Shown here piece by piece: positions 45,953 through 55,174 of a DNA stretch of 64,000 nt (position 1 is its first letter; every line of letters starts with the position of its first letter). The position numbers and the translations under genes were made by a program. Under the pieces are notes generated by a model, which saw only the letters and a program-made list of their open reading frames with translations, ran no database searches and was not told the origin of the DNA. Source of the stretch: Catenibacterium mitsuokai (GTDB taxonomy: Bacteria; Bacillota_I; Bacilli_A; Erysipelotrichales; Coprobacillaceae); NCBI RefSeq assembly GCF_025148785.1, contig NZ_CP102271.1, positions 2,163,972 through 2,227,971 on the forward strand. Direction: 5' to 3'.

Positions 45953-46915
45953 TTAAAACTCTTTATTTAATTTTTTTATCATTAATAAACTTACTAATGC
46001 AAGCACAGTATAAACTAAAGCATAATCCTCAACCCCTGTTTTCACAGTTGAATTATCTTTCTTTGTAGTATCTGTCTTTTCAACTGATGTATTTGTTTTT
46101 TTATCATCAGTATTTGGTTTAACAGTTGGAGTGCTAGGCTTCTGTTCATTTATGTCTGGTTTGATTTCTGGCGTGCTTGGCTTTTCTTCAGGTGTAGGTT
46201 TTTCAGGTTCCACAGGAGTTACTACTTCATCCTTCTCTACAACGATGTAGTATGTATAGCCAGTAGTAAAGTCTATTCTTGTATCATCAACTGTATCAAG
46301 TTCCTTTGTCTTCCCATTAGAAGAGAATCCCTTAACTTTATAGCCATCCTTGATAGTGACGCTCTTTAATGCTGCTTCATAAACTTCCTTGACTGTGCTT
46401 TCATGCATATAGCCATTTTCTGGATGCTTGATATCCCAGTTCTTACATGTGACACTTGCACTGAATGCATCACTCTCAGTACCATCTGGATAGACAACCT
46501 TCACATTGAACTTTGCCTGATCCAATGGTGCATAGACTGAATAGAGATCAATGACTGGTGAATCATTCTTAAGTGTAACCTTATCCCCTAATTTATATTC
46601 CGCTTCTGTAGCATCCTTCTTTGTAGACCATCCAATCCATTTATAGCCTTTATCAAGTCTTGATTTCGTATCAGTCACCTGGAATGGTCTAGAATATAAG
46701 TAGATAGACTGACTATCTGTCTTTGAAGTCTTTTTCACTTCTTTCACTTCGTCTGTACCGTCAATGTGATAACGTACAGCATAGGTTGTTGATGTTTCTG
46801 CTTTTACAGTACTTGTCATTTGCACATTGTCTGCAAATACGCTTATTGTCTGTGGTACAAGCATTGAAAAAGAAACAGGAACAGCCAATAATAAATTCTT
46901 CAATTGTTTATTCAT
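45953..46915 (-). CDS. Cell-surface protein with KTG-type sorting signal
   Basis: A 320-residue secreted protein. The signal peptide covers about residues 1-29 (ending SVFADN). An InlB/Flg-new-like repeat region (YKWIGWSTKKDATEAEY) follows, then a proline/threonine-rich wall-spanning linker (about 232-285). The C-terminus STVKTGVEDY, a hydrophobic stretch and a basic KKLNKEF tail form a sortase-type anchor with a degenerate LPXTG (VKTG). It probably attaches covalently to the wall. AGGAGGAAG precedes the ATG. Two palindromic sites flank its promoter. Confidence 0.82.
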   Translation of the reverse strand: MNKQLKNLLLAVPVSFSMLVPQTISVFADNVQMTSTVKAETSTTYAVRYHIDGTDEVKEVKKTSKTDSQSIYLYSRPFQVTDTKSRLDKGYKWIGWSTKKDATEAEYKLGDKVTLKNDSPVIDLYSVYAPLDQAKFNVKVVYPDGTESDAFSASVTCKNWDIKHPENGYMHESTVKEVYEAALKSVTIKDGYKVKGFSSNGKTKELDTVDDTRIDFTTGYTYYIVVEKDEVVTPVEPEKPTPEEKPSTPEIKPDINEQKPSTPTVKPNTDDKKTNTSVEKTDTTKKDNSTVKTGVEDYALVYTVLALVSLLMIKKLNKEF

Positions 46916-46932
46916 TTCTCTTCCTCCTAGAA

Positions 46933-47006
46933 GTTAGTTACTACTAACTATATTTATAATATCATATAGTACTATGAAATCAACAAAATAATTAGTAGAA
47001 ACTAAC
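46933..47006 (-). promoter_or_regulatory. Two matching palindromic operators around the surface-protein promoter
   Basis: GTTAGTTACTACTAAC (46933-46948) and TTAGTAGAAACTAAC (46992-47006) share the inverted core TTAGT-N4-ACTAA, with centres about 58 bases apart. The AT-rich promoter region lies between them. The layout suggests repressor binding, perhaps looping. Confidence 0.6.
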
Positions 47007-47062
47007 TTATTTTGTACAAGTTGTGTAATTTTAAGTCATTTCACAAATCATGATTTACCTTT

Positions 47063-47091
47063 TTACAAATGTTTGTTATAATCATTGAATT
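47063..47091 (+). promoter_or_regulatory. Promoter of L,D-transpeptidase gene
   Basis: A plus-strand TATAAT lies about 40 bases before the start codon, preceded 17 bases upstream by TTTACC. Coordinates are approximate to a few bases. Confidence 0.55.
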
Positions 47092-47123
47092 AGGAAGAGT
47101 AGTATAAGGGAGAGAAAGATAAC

Positions 47124-48587
47124 ATGACAGATACACAGAAAAAAAGAAAAATTATCGCGATTATTGTATCTATTTTGATAATTCTTGGATTATCAGTATT
47201 CCTCTATATTAATCATATGGGTACAGCTTATCGCGATCGCTTCTTACCGTCTACATACATCAATAATGTAAATGTAGGTAAGTTAAGTGCCAAGGATGCT
47301 GAAAAGAAGATTGCTGAAAATCAGAAGAACTATACTCTAACAATGACATTCAGAAACAAATCAACTGATACTATTTCAGCGAATGAAATCGATATGAGTT
47401 ATGTTCCTGATGGACAGGTAGAAGAATTATTAAAGAAACAGGATTCATTTACATGGTTCAAGAACTACTTATTCAACCATAAAGGGAATAAGAAAACAAT
47501 CCAGACCAAGGCTTCTTATGATGAAAAGAAGTTAAAGACTGTTCTTTATGAAAAGAAGCAGCTAAAGGATGAAAATCAGGTAGCACCTACAGATGCTCGT
47601 TTGAAGTATGAAAATCAGACTTTTACTGTAGTGAAAGAAAAACCTGGACATACTTTAAATAAAGAAACTGTTTATGAAGCAGTAAACAAAGCAATTAGTC
47701 TTCAGAAAGAGAACTTAAACATTTCTAAAATAAAAGATGCTTATAAGTCTCCTGATAAGACAACTGAAACTGTTAAGAATGAAGCAGCAACATTGAATAA
47801 GTATTTAAAGACTTCTATTACTTATGAACTACCTAGTAATCAGACAGAAGTCTTAAATCATGAAAAGTTGTTAACATGGCTTGTGAAGAATGAAGATGGA
47901 ACATATAGCTATAATGATGAAATCTGGAATAAGCGTATGAGAGGCTTCGTTTATACACTTGCTTCAAAAGCAAATACTGCTGGTAAGTCACGTACATTTA
48001 ATGCAACTGGACTTGGTACAAGAAGTGTAAGTGGTGGTAATTACGGATATCGTATGAACCAGTCAGAAGAAATTGCAAAGATTAAAGAAGAATTAAGTGC
48101 AGGTAAGGCTGTTAAAAGAGCACCTGTATATAGCGCAAAAGAAGTATCTACTGAGAATAATGGTCTTGGTGGAAACTATATTGAAGTAGATTTATCACGT
48201 CAGCATTTATGGATTTATAAAAATGGTCAGTGTGTACTTCAATCTGATTGTGTATCAGGTAAGATGACACGTGATCGTTATACTCCTGCTGGTACATATT
48301 ATGTTTATTCTAAAGAACGTAATAGAGTATTAAGAGGTACTAAGGATCCTGTAACTGGTAAGTACCCTTATGAATCTCCTGTAAGTTATTGGATGCCATT
48401 CAATAGAGGTATTGGATTCCATGATGCAAACTGGAGAAATAAATTCGGTGGTAACCTTTATGTCAATGGTGGTTCTCATGGTTGTGTTAACTTACCTGTA
48501 GGTTTTGCAGGAACTATGTATAATACAATTACGACTGGTATGCCTGTTGTTATTTATTACTCACAAGGCTATACATTAAACGGATAA
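47124..48587 (+). CDS. Membrane-anchored L,D-transpeptidase (YkuD domain)
   Basis: A 487-residue protein. One membrane helix (about residues 10-30) follows a short basic start. A central peptidoglycan-binding-type region spans about 45-330, and the C-terminal YkuD domain (about 345-485) contains the active-site motif GGSHGCVNLP. It would form 3-3 cross-links outside the membrane, using tetrapeptides of the kind VanY-type carboxypeptidases produce. GGGAGAGAAAG precedes the ATG. It is monocistronic with a strong terminator. Confidence 0.93.
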   Translation: MTDTQKKRKIIAIIVSILIILGLSVFLYINHMGTAYRDRFLPSTYINNVNVGKLSAKDAEKKIAENQKNYTLTMTFRNKSTDTISANEIDMSYVPDGQVEELLKKQDSFTWFKNYLFNHKGNKKTIQTKASYDEKKLKTVLYEKKQLKDENQVAPTDARLKYENQTFTVVKEKPGHTLNKETVYEAVNKAISLQKENLNISKIKDAYKSPDKTTETVKNEAATLNKYLKTSITYELPSNQTEVLNHEKLLTWLVKNEDGTYSYNDEIWNKRMRGFVYTLASKANTAGKSRTFNATGLGTRSVSGGNYGYRMNQSEEIAKIKEELSAGKAVKRAPVYSAKEVSTENNGLGGNYIEVDLSRQHLWIYKNGQCVLQSDCVSGKMTRDRYTPAGTYYVYSKERNRVLRGTKDPVTGKYPYESPVSYWMPFNRGIGFHDANWRNKFGGNLYVNGGSHGCVNLPVGFAGTMYNTITTGMPVVIYYSQGYTLNG

Positions 48588-48594
48588 AAAAATG

Positions 48595-48623
48595 AGTCAT
48601 ACACAATGTGTATGACTTTTTTT
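48595..48623 (+). terminator. Terminator of L,D-transpeptidase gene
   Basis: Stem AGTCATACAC / GTGTATGACT with an AAT loop and seven T. Confidence 0.92.
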
Positions 48624-48710
48624 CTGCCCTTATATTACCATATTTTCGGCATTTTTTCAATTCTTGTTCTTTTTCAGAATATATGATATTAAGAATAGCA
48701 GGAGGTGCCT

Positions 48711-49052
48711 ATGAATCAAATTATTAAACATCGTACATTGAGCAAAAAAGAAAAAATGATTCTTACTGAACATCTAATTAAGGTATGTAGGAGTCTACAT
48801 TGGATAGAAACTGATCCAGATAAAGTTATTATTATAACTGAACCTTTTCTTAGCTATCCTTCTCTTACTCATCTAAAAAATATCATCTCAATGTTTTATA
48901 TCATCAGAAGTAAGATGAACAGTACTACCAGTGATGAGCATATTAGAAATATGCTTTACGAATATCAATCAGTTCATCGTGTCATAGAAATATTATTGAA
49001 AGAAGGTGGAACTTATCGAACTGACACTATTAGATACAGAAAAGAATTATGA
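48711..49052 (+). CDS. Small protein of unknown function, first of a two-gene cassette
   Basis: A 113-residue, mostly helical protein without membrane segments or a family I can name with certainty. AGGAGG lies six bases before the ATG at 48711. The next gene starts 47 bases before its stop in another frame, so the two are tightly coupled. It may belong to one of the DUF families found as such pairs in Bacillota. No catalytic motif is visible. Confidence 0.6.
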   Translation: MNQIIKHRTLSKKEKMILTEHLIKVCRSLHWIETDPDKVIIITEPFLSYPSLTHLKNIISMFYIIRSKMNSTTSDEHIRNMLYEYQSVHRVIEILLKEGGTYRTDTIRYRKEL

Positions 49053-50124
49053 TTCTTTTCTAATCAAAAAACTTGTAAGCCGCTATAACCATAACAAGAG
49101 TACATCAATCAGCTTAGAGGACTTCCAGCATATTCTAGATACTGTAGATTATATTTTAGAACATGGAGAAACATTAGAAGAAGGTATTCAATCCATACAA
49201 TCAGATATCAAAGAAATACAAAGAATTTATAAAAGTATTCAAATACTTCCCATCAACAATGAAAAGTATCTGAATGTTTTGAAGAGACAGATTCCTTTCT
49301 TTATTCAATCCGTAACAGGTGAGGATGCATTATTTCATTATTGTGATATTTCTGTAGATTTGGATTATCCTCTTATAGATGGAATCCCCCTCTATCATGA
49401 TATGTATCATTTAAGAGGAACTGATCTTGTGCTTTACTATTTAAAGAGATTAAGTGAAGAAAACTATTTCTGCAGTCTCTTTGATGATTTAGAATCATTT
49501 ATTGAAGATTATGAAAAGACTATTAAGACATCTGTATATGACTTACAGATCAACTTCTTTGAACTAGTGGTTCATCAATGTATTGCCCATATTTCTATTT
49601 ATCAGTCTCCTGGTTTAATTATTCACGATAAAAGAGAAGTAAATAATATAGGTGCTATCCTTGATTCACTTAATTATCCTATGATTGATTTATTCAAAGA
49701 AAATATTATTTCAGCCTTCGACAACATTCCTATCATTTATCCACAGGATAGTAATCAAATAGCTTTTAGTCATAAAGGTGCTGACTTCTATGAGATTCTC
49801 AATCAATTTGAACATTCTAGAGATATCACATTATTAAAACAATTAAGTATCTATGATCTTATAGATTTCTTAGAACAGGATATCCTAACAGAAAAGGAAT
49901 ATATCAATTTCTTTAGTTCTTTAACAGCTATAGAAATTGTGTCTATCCTAAAGCTTATTCTTCCAGAACTAGACATATTCCTCTATCAAGCATCTATAGA
50001 TGATTTGATCAATGAATTAGATATATCTATCACATATCAAGAAATATTATCACACTATATCACAATAGAAGTTCTCTACACTTATCATCAATACGCAAAA
50101 AAAGAGGCTGTAACGAATAGATAG
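49006..50124 (+). CDS. Protein of unknown function, second of a two-gene cassette; 3' end altered by IS
   Basis: A 372-residue, acidic, helical protein (many E/D/I/L, no membrane span) with a GTG start overlapping the previous gene. No later start fits, as the next in-frame methionine is about 130 codons on. I do not recognise a family. Its final residues (about EAVTNR) and stop codon lie inside the terminal repeat of the IS1182-type element, so the native C-terminus has been replaced. Confidence 0.65.
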   Translation: MELIELTLLDTEKNYDSFLIKKLVSRYNHNKSTSISLEDFQHILDTVDYILEHGETLEEGIQSIQSDIKEIQRIYKSIQILPINNEKYLNVLKRQIPFFIQSVTGEDALFHYCDISVDLDYPLIDGIPLYHDMYHLRGTDLVLYYLKRLSEENYFCSLFDDLESFIEDYEKTIKTSVYDLQINFFELVVHQCIAHISIYQSPGLIIHDKREVNNIGAILDSLNYPMIDLFKENIISAFDNIPIIYPQDSNQIAFSHKGADFYEILNQFEHSRDITLLKQLSIYDLIDFLEQDILTEKEYINFFSSLTAIEIVSILKLILPELDIFLYQASIDDLINELDISITYQEILSHYITIEVLYTYHQYAKKEAVTNR

Positions 50125-51981
50125 TATTTACTACTACCTTGAGCGTTACAGCTCTTTTTCGTATATTCAAACCCAAAAAGGTTATTCACTATTGCATGGT
50201 GAATAACCTTTTCATATTTCAGACGTACTTAAAAAGAACCTGCCCATTTCCTAAAAAAATTTTATCAGCAGATAAACAATCTGAGCATCTCCTTGACCTG
50301 TTTCATCTGGTTTTCTTCTGTTTCCTTGATTCTTTTCTTCAGTTTCTGATATTTCCTGATATTATGCCCCATTGAAACAAGGTAGATCTCCATCTGAACA
50401 TTGTCATGTCCTCTTCTGTAGAGTCTGTCATAACCCATATTCTCCTTAAGATCACCAAAAGTTCCTTCTGCTTCATTATCTCTCTTGAACATGAGTTTCT
50501 TTCCTTCTTCACTTGTGACATTTTTTCTTACTTCCTTATGAAATTCATCAAGTTCCTTGCAGCAGTTTATGCTTCTTCCAATTCTGGATTTAGTGCATCT
50601 TGATCTGAATGGACAACCATCACAGTAATGATTTATTAGTTTTATATTATTACGTGCATATACGCCCCTTGTATCAGTAGTTACCTTATCCACCTCAAAC
50701 TCATGACCAGCAGGGCATATATACCCGCCATCTTCTGTTCTCTCAAAATGAGAGGCTCTGAATCTATTCTTATCATTTGTCTTCTTCGATTCTTCATAAT
50801 ATCCTGGATACTTCATAAACAGCTCAATACCGTTTTCCCTGCAGTACATATAGTTATCATAGCTACCATAACCTGCATCAGCAGGTGTCTTTAAAGGAAA
50901 GCTTGCCATACATAAGCTTATACTTCTCCATGAAGGGAATATATGTCTGAATATCAGAACAGTCACTGCTTACGTAAATGTTTCTGATGAAGCCATCACT
51001 CACGCCTACCTGGACATTGTATCCAGGCTTGAAAACGTTAGTATGATTATAATAGTCATACTTCATGTGCATGAATGTTGCATCAGGGTCTGTCTTGGAA
51101 CAACTGTTTCTGTCACCAAGCATATCAAAATGCAGTGCATATTCAAAAAGTTTCATCGCTTCTTTCGCTAGCTCATCATAAAGCTTCTGAATCTCGCTCT
51201 TTCTGCATCCTTTTCCATGAACGAACTCTATTCCATTGTCCTTCATGTAAATCTCTATTTTATCTGTAACTCTCAATAGATAATCAATATTAGGCTCTCT
51301 AAGAATGGAGTATCTGCAGTTGATATTCTGTTCCTTAAAGAACTTATTGATTCTCTTGATAGTATCATTACACTTCTTCCACTGTCTTTCCCTATGTCTG
51401 ACAGTATTTTTCTCCATATGAATGTGTTCTTGTTGGCATTGGCTTCATACTTAGTACCGTCAATGCATAATATATCTGTATCGATAGGAAGTTCATCCTC
51501 CATGATTCTATTCATTTCATAGAATATCTCTTCAACGGACATAATGAGATCATCATGGATGAATCTCTGAAATGCCTGATGAGAAGGCTTCTGATTCTGT
51601 GCGATGAACATATATCTGATGTCAGTTCTGCATAGTTCTGCAAGCTTTCTTGTAGATGCATAACCATTATCCGCAAAAGCAAGCAGAAGCAGTCTGAGCA
51701 TCATGAGACCATCATACCCATGAGAATTTCTATGAGTGAAGTCAACAAACTTGTTTATATCTATCCTTTCCGTAACTTCAATCACAGTTCTTGAAATATC
51801 ATCAGCAGGTATATCTTTTTCAAAAGAAATATTAAAATCTAGTAGCGCATATGTCTGATATGCCGTATAATCTTGTTGGTATGTTTTCATGGTAGAATTA
51901 ATGTACCATAAAAGGCGGACTTCGGTCCGCCTTTTACTGTTTATGAAACTATAATGAGTTATTTACCCGTTACAGCCTCTT
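50102..51981 (-). mobile_element. IS1182-family insertion sequence, inactivated
   Basis: An element of about 1.88 kb bounded by inverted repeats AAGAGGCTGTAACG (50102-50115 and complement at about 51968-51981). Inside the left end a second inverted copy, CGTTACAGC at 50144-50152, can form a hairpin with the terminal repeat, followed by a T-run. The transposase reads on the minus strand but is broken by two frameshifts. No clear target duplication was seen. It sits between two convergent genes, supplying the end of one and abutting the stop of the other. Confidence 0.85.
50265..51890 (-). pseudogene. IS1182-family DDE transposase, two frameshifts
   Basis: Three overlapping reading frames (51273-51890, 50878-51417, 50265-50966) together match one IS1182 transposase of about 535 residues. 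DDE motifs are DILCIDGTKYEANANK (Asp), TPADAGYGS (Asp) and NEAEGTFGDLKENMGY (Glu), with a CDGCPFRSRC cysteine cluster between. The first shift follows NTFIWRK near 51405, where an A-run of five suggests loss of one base; the second is near 50890. Two independent shifts argue for decay rather than programmed frameshifting. Confidence 0.85.
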
Positions 51982-53497
51982 ATCTTCTACCCGCACCTGC
52001 ATAGTGTGATGAATAATATCCACTATTAAGTGATGAAACAACAACACCAGTCTTAGAGTTAGCAGCATGAATGAACTGTCCGCCACCAATATAGATACCT
52101 ACGTGAGAGATACCTGATTTATAAGTTCCAGCGAAGAATACTAAATCACCAGCAGTTAAGCCTGATTTAGATACTCTTGATGTTCCACTATACTGACCTG
52201 CAGCAGTTCTTGGTAATGATTTACCATTCTTGCTGTAAACCCAAGATGTAAATCCTGAGCAGTCAAATACTGTTGGTCCAGAAGCACCCATACGATATGC
52301 ACAGCCGAGTCTTGAACGAGCAGTTCCAATGATACCGCCCTGTGCAGCGCCTCCACCAAGACCACCGAAGTTATAACCTGTACCTCTGTTGCCTCTGTTA
52401 TTTCTGATCTTTACAACTGGTGCAGCAGATATATTGATCTTTGCACTTGCTTCAGATCTGTTACCAGCATTATCTGTTACTCTGTAATAAACACGATAAG
52501 CGCCAGCTTTGTTTGTATTAACAGTTCCAGTAATTTCTACTTTACCTGTTACATCACCATCTAAGTTATCAATAGCTGATGCTAAGTTAGACTTAGGATC
52601 AAATGAAGTACCATATTTTACATCTACATTATCACTCTTTAATGTGATGACTGGTCCAGCCTTATCAGCAACCTTTACTTCATAATCATTTGAAGTCTTG
52701 TTTCCTGAACTATCAGTTGCAGTCACTTTGATTGGCTGTACTGTAGTCATATTCTTAGTATCTACAGTTCCTTCTACAGTCACTGTAGGATTAACATCAT
52801 AGTTATCCTTTACTTCAACGAAGTTATTGATATCAAATGCATCACCGTAGTTAACAGTAATATCACCAGTCTTTAAGTTCATTTCTGGAGCAGTTGTATC
52901 ACCTACATTGAATGTAAAGTCTTTTTCTGCTTTGTTACCAGCATTATCTTCAACAGTTGCATGGATGACCTGTTCACCAAGAACTGTTGTATCTAAGTTA
53001 TGATCAAAAGTAATGAAGTCAGATACATCACCATCCACATTATCAGTCGCTTTGATGTACTGTTTTAAATCATTGTTGCCGTTTGCTTCAACATCAATAA
53101 CATAACCATCATTATTTACTGATTCTAATGCGGGTGCTTCACTATCAACAACTTTAACTTCAACTTCTTTAGTTGTTTTGTTGTTGAATGCATCCTTTAC
53201 AGTTACATTCACTTTATATGTTCCAATCTGATCTTTCTGATAAGCATGATCATTTATTTCAGTCTTGATAACACTTACTGTATCTCTATTATCTGATACA
53301 GTGAAATCACTTGCTTTTAATTCTGTACCATAAGGTACTACTAGTTTATTTGAATGAACAACAGGCGCTGTTCTATCAGCTGCTGCATAACCTACTAATG
53401 CAAATGCTGAAATAGCGACTACTGGAATAAACATTGTCTTCTGAGTTTTAATACGATTTACCATGAAATCTACAACTTCTTTAGTCTTCTTATCCAT
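51980..53497 (-). CDS. NlpC/P60 cell-wall hydrolase with Ig-like repeats
   Basis: A 505-residue exported protein. A signal-anchor (about residues 25-45, FIPVVAISAFALVGYAAA) precedes four to five Ig-like/DUF5011-type repeats (each with DNRDTV, DNVDGDVS or DNAGN motifs). A glycine-rich linker follows, then a C-terminal NlpC/P60 domain with Cys in FDCSGF, His in ISHVGIYIG and FIHAAN. It would cleave D-Glu-meso-DAP or related bonds in peptidoglycan. The ATG at 53497 follows AAAGGGAG. The TAA stop coincides with the edge of the IS1182 element, so the final residues may be altered. Confidence 0.9.
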   Translation of the reverse strand: MDKKTKEVVDFMVNRIKTQKTMFIPVVAISAFALVGYAAADRTAPVVHSNKLVVPYGTELKASDFTVSDNRDTVSVIKTEINDHAYQKDQIGTYKVNVTVKDAFNNKTTKEVEVKVVDSEAPALESVNNDGYVIDVEANGNNDLKQYIKATDNVDGDVSDFITFDHNLDTTVLGEQVIHATVEDNAGNKAEKDFTFNVGDTTAPEMNLKTGDITVNYGDAFDINNFVEVKDNYDVNPTVTVEGTVDTKNMTTVQPIKVTATDSSGNKTSNDYEVKVADKAGPVITLKSDNVDVKYGTSFDPKSNLASAIDNLDGDVTGKVEITGTVNTNKAGAYRVYYRVTDNAGNRSEASAKINISAAPVVKIRNNRGNRGTGYNFGGLGGGAAQGGIIGTARSRLGCAYRMGASGPTVFDCSGFTSWVYSKNGKSLPRTAAGQYSGTSRVSKSGLTAGDLVFFAGTYKSGISHVGIYIGGGQFIHAANSKTGVVVSSLNSGYYSSHYAGAGRR

Positions 53498-53529
53498 GTA
53501 ATCCACTCCCTTTCTTTTCGACAATGATT

Positions 53530-53538
53530 ATTATATCA
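53530..53538 (-). promoter_or_regulatory. Extended -10 promoter of NlpC/P60 gene
   Basis: TGATATAAT (extended -10) on the minus strand, about 33 bases before the start codon; no clear -35. Confidence 0.5.
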
Positions 53539-53545
53539 CTCTGTA

Positions 53546-53587
53546 CAAAAAAATAAAGAACTTTCTTAAGAAATTATTAAGAAGTTC
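53546..53587 (-). terminator. Second of two tandem terminators after the MFS gene
   Basis: GAACTTCTTAA-type arm pairing with TTAAGAAAGTTC, followed by a T-rich tail with seven T. Confidence 0.65.
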
Positions 53588-53617
53588 AAAAAAGAGTCGA
53601 TTATATCGGCTCTTTTT
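53588..53617 (-). terminator. First of two tandem terminators after the MFS gene
   Basis: GAGCCGA / TCGACTC stem (one wobble) with a TATAA loop and six T on the minus strand. Confidence 0.75.
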
Positions 53618-53657
53618 GAATTAAGAATTATTTAATAATGTTGTAAGATTTATGATT

Positions 53658-54803
53658 CTAAGCGCTTTTTTCTTTAAAAGTTAAGGATAAAACTAAAGCG
53701 GTTACAATTAATACGGATAAAAACAAATAGAATGGTGTCATTGTAGAGAAGCTATCAATCAGTTTTCCACCAATCAATTGTACGACTGCAGCCCCAATTC
53801 CTCTACCTACTGTAGCCTGTAAGCCAAAAGCTGTAGAGACATACTTATCTTCAACAATTTCCATGATTAATCTTACTGTAATCATAGTAAAGAGAATAGT
53901 AGATAAGCCTTTGAATACAAATACTGCCACAATTAAATTTGGATTAGGTAATGTTGCATACCAGACAAAGTTAACTATAGACATGGCACATGCAAAGAGC
54001 ATGATATGTTTATATGAGAACTTCTTAATAATAAAGTCAGTTGCAAGTATGGCAGGTACTTCAAAGAGTGTCGCAAATAACTGGTATGTACCTACCATGG
54101 ATGCTGTACCACCGACTGATTTAATAAATACAGAGATATAGGTAAAATTGGCTGTACAAGCGCCCCAGAAGAAGAAAGAGATTAATAGGAATATAATGTA
54201 CTGTTTATTCTTAAAGAGGCTCTTATAGGCTTCTTTTGAACTATATTCTACTTTTGTTTCTGTCTGTACTACTTCTGGATCATTAACTCTTAGGATACAG
54301 ATAAGAACTGTTATTGTACCGAAGAGGAAAATAACGAAGATAGAAATAGGTGCAATCACATCATAAACTAAACCACATAACTGAGCACTAATGGCATAAC
54401 CAACAGAACCCCATAATCTGATCTTACCAAAGTCATAAGGTGAAGAAACACCAATTCTGTCCGTTAATGGTGTCACTGCATTAAATAAGGCAAGAATAGA
54501 AGCACTAGTAATTAATAGAATAATTAGCTGATGTGAGAACATAAAGATCACATTCATTACTACTGTAATAAATAATGCCACTAAAGATACTTTTCTAGGT
54601 GAACGGAAGCGGTCTGCCAATGTTCCTAGATAAGGCTGGGCAAAGATTGAGAATAATGGTGCTGATGAAGTAATAAGTGATATTTGCTGCGCATTAAAGT
54701 GAATATCACTTAAGTATAACGCAAGCATTGCATTGTAACATGCAAATGCGAAATAAAAGAAAAATGATGTACCAGCATGATACAAATAGCTGTTCTTTTT
54801 CAT
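53658..54803 (-). CDS. MFS transporter (MFS_1-like)
   Basis: A 381-residue major facilitator with about twelve membrane segments. The loop 2-3 motif GTLADRFRSPRKV is the classical MFS motif A. The start resembles the LacY/nucleoside-symporter-like group (FFFYFAFACYNAMLALYL). The substrate is unknown. The ATG at 54803 follows GGAGGGG. It is monocistronic with tandem terminators. Confidence 0.88.
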   Translation of the reverse strand: MKKNSYLYHAGTSFFFYFAFACYNAMLALYLSDIHFNAQQISLITSSAPLFSIFAQPYLGTLADRFRSPRKVSLVALFITVVMNVIFMFSHQLIILLITSASILALFNAVTPLTDRIGVSSPYDFGKIRLWGSVGYAISAQLCGLVYDVIAPISIFVIFLFGTITVLICILRVNDPEVVQTETKVEYSSKEAYKSLFKNKQYIIFLLISFFFWGACTANFTYISVFIKSVGGTASMVGTYQLFATLFEVPAILATDFIIKKFSYKHIMLFACAMSIVNFVWYATLPNPNLIVAVFVFKGLSTILFTMITVRLIMEIVEDKYVSTAFGLQATVGRGIGAAVVQLIGGKLIDSFSTMTPFYLFLSVLIVTALVLSLTFKEKSA

Positions 54804-54883
54804 GTTGTCCCCTCCAATGAGTTTCATTATAGCGGTATATAGTTAAAAGGTTACATTTTTTCAGAAAATGTAAAGGAATTGTG

Positions 54884-54911
54884 AAAAAGCCTAACTCGCT
54901 GAGTTAGACTC
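54884..54911 (-). terminator. Terminator after a truncated gene tail
   Basis: CTAACTC / GAGTTAG stem with an AGC loop and five T on the minus strand. It follows the stop codon of the gene remnant at 54904-54977. Confidence 0.75.
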
Positions 54912-54977
54912 TTTTATCAAAATCATGTCCTGGATCGAATGCTGGCACGTAGAATACACTGCCACAGTCCACTCCAA
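54904..54977 (-). pseudogene. 3' remnant of an unidentified gene interrupted by IS605 copy 2
   Basis: Directly beyond the IS605 right end one frame encodes VFYVPAFDPGHDFDKRV and a TAA, immediately followed by a terminator. The codon pattern and terminator placement look like the last 24 codons of a real gene. No matching 5' part is visible on the other side of the element. Family unknown. Confidence 0.45.
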
Positions 54978-55174
54978 CTGACTACTCCCACGGGCAAGCC
55001 CGTGGGGTTCTGCTTGCCAAGCGTAGCTTGTAATCGTACATCATTTTCAGACTTTGGAGTTACAAGTGTAAATCTATTTGAATCAGAACTTTCATTACCA
55101 AGCAGTCCAACGACCACATTAACGGTAAATTTCTACTTTCGTAAGGAAGTATAATCAATCTCCCTGAATATGTT
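54978..55174 (-). ncRNA. Probable omega RNA, copy 2
   Basis: About 195 bases between tnpB stop and the right end, highly similar to 15778-15976 despite lacking coding potential. The flanking guide would begin TTGGAGTGGACTGTG, the interrupted gene remnant. Position-based inference. Confidence 0.6.

Noticed and set aside
51273-51417. Programmed frameshift in the IS1182 transposase
   Set aside because: IS1182 transposases are normally one frame, the A-run is only five long, and a second unrelated shift is present downstream. Decay is more likely.
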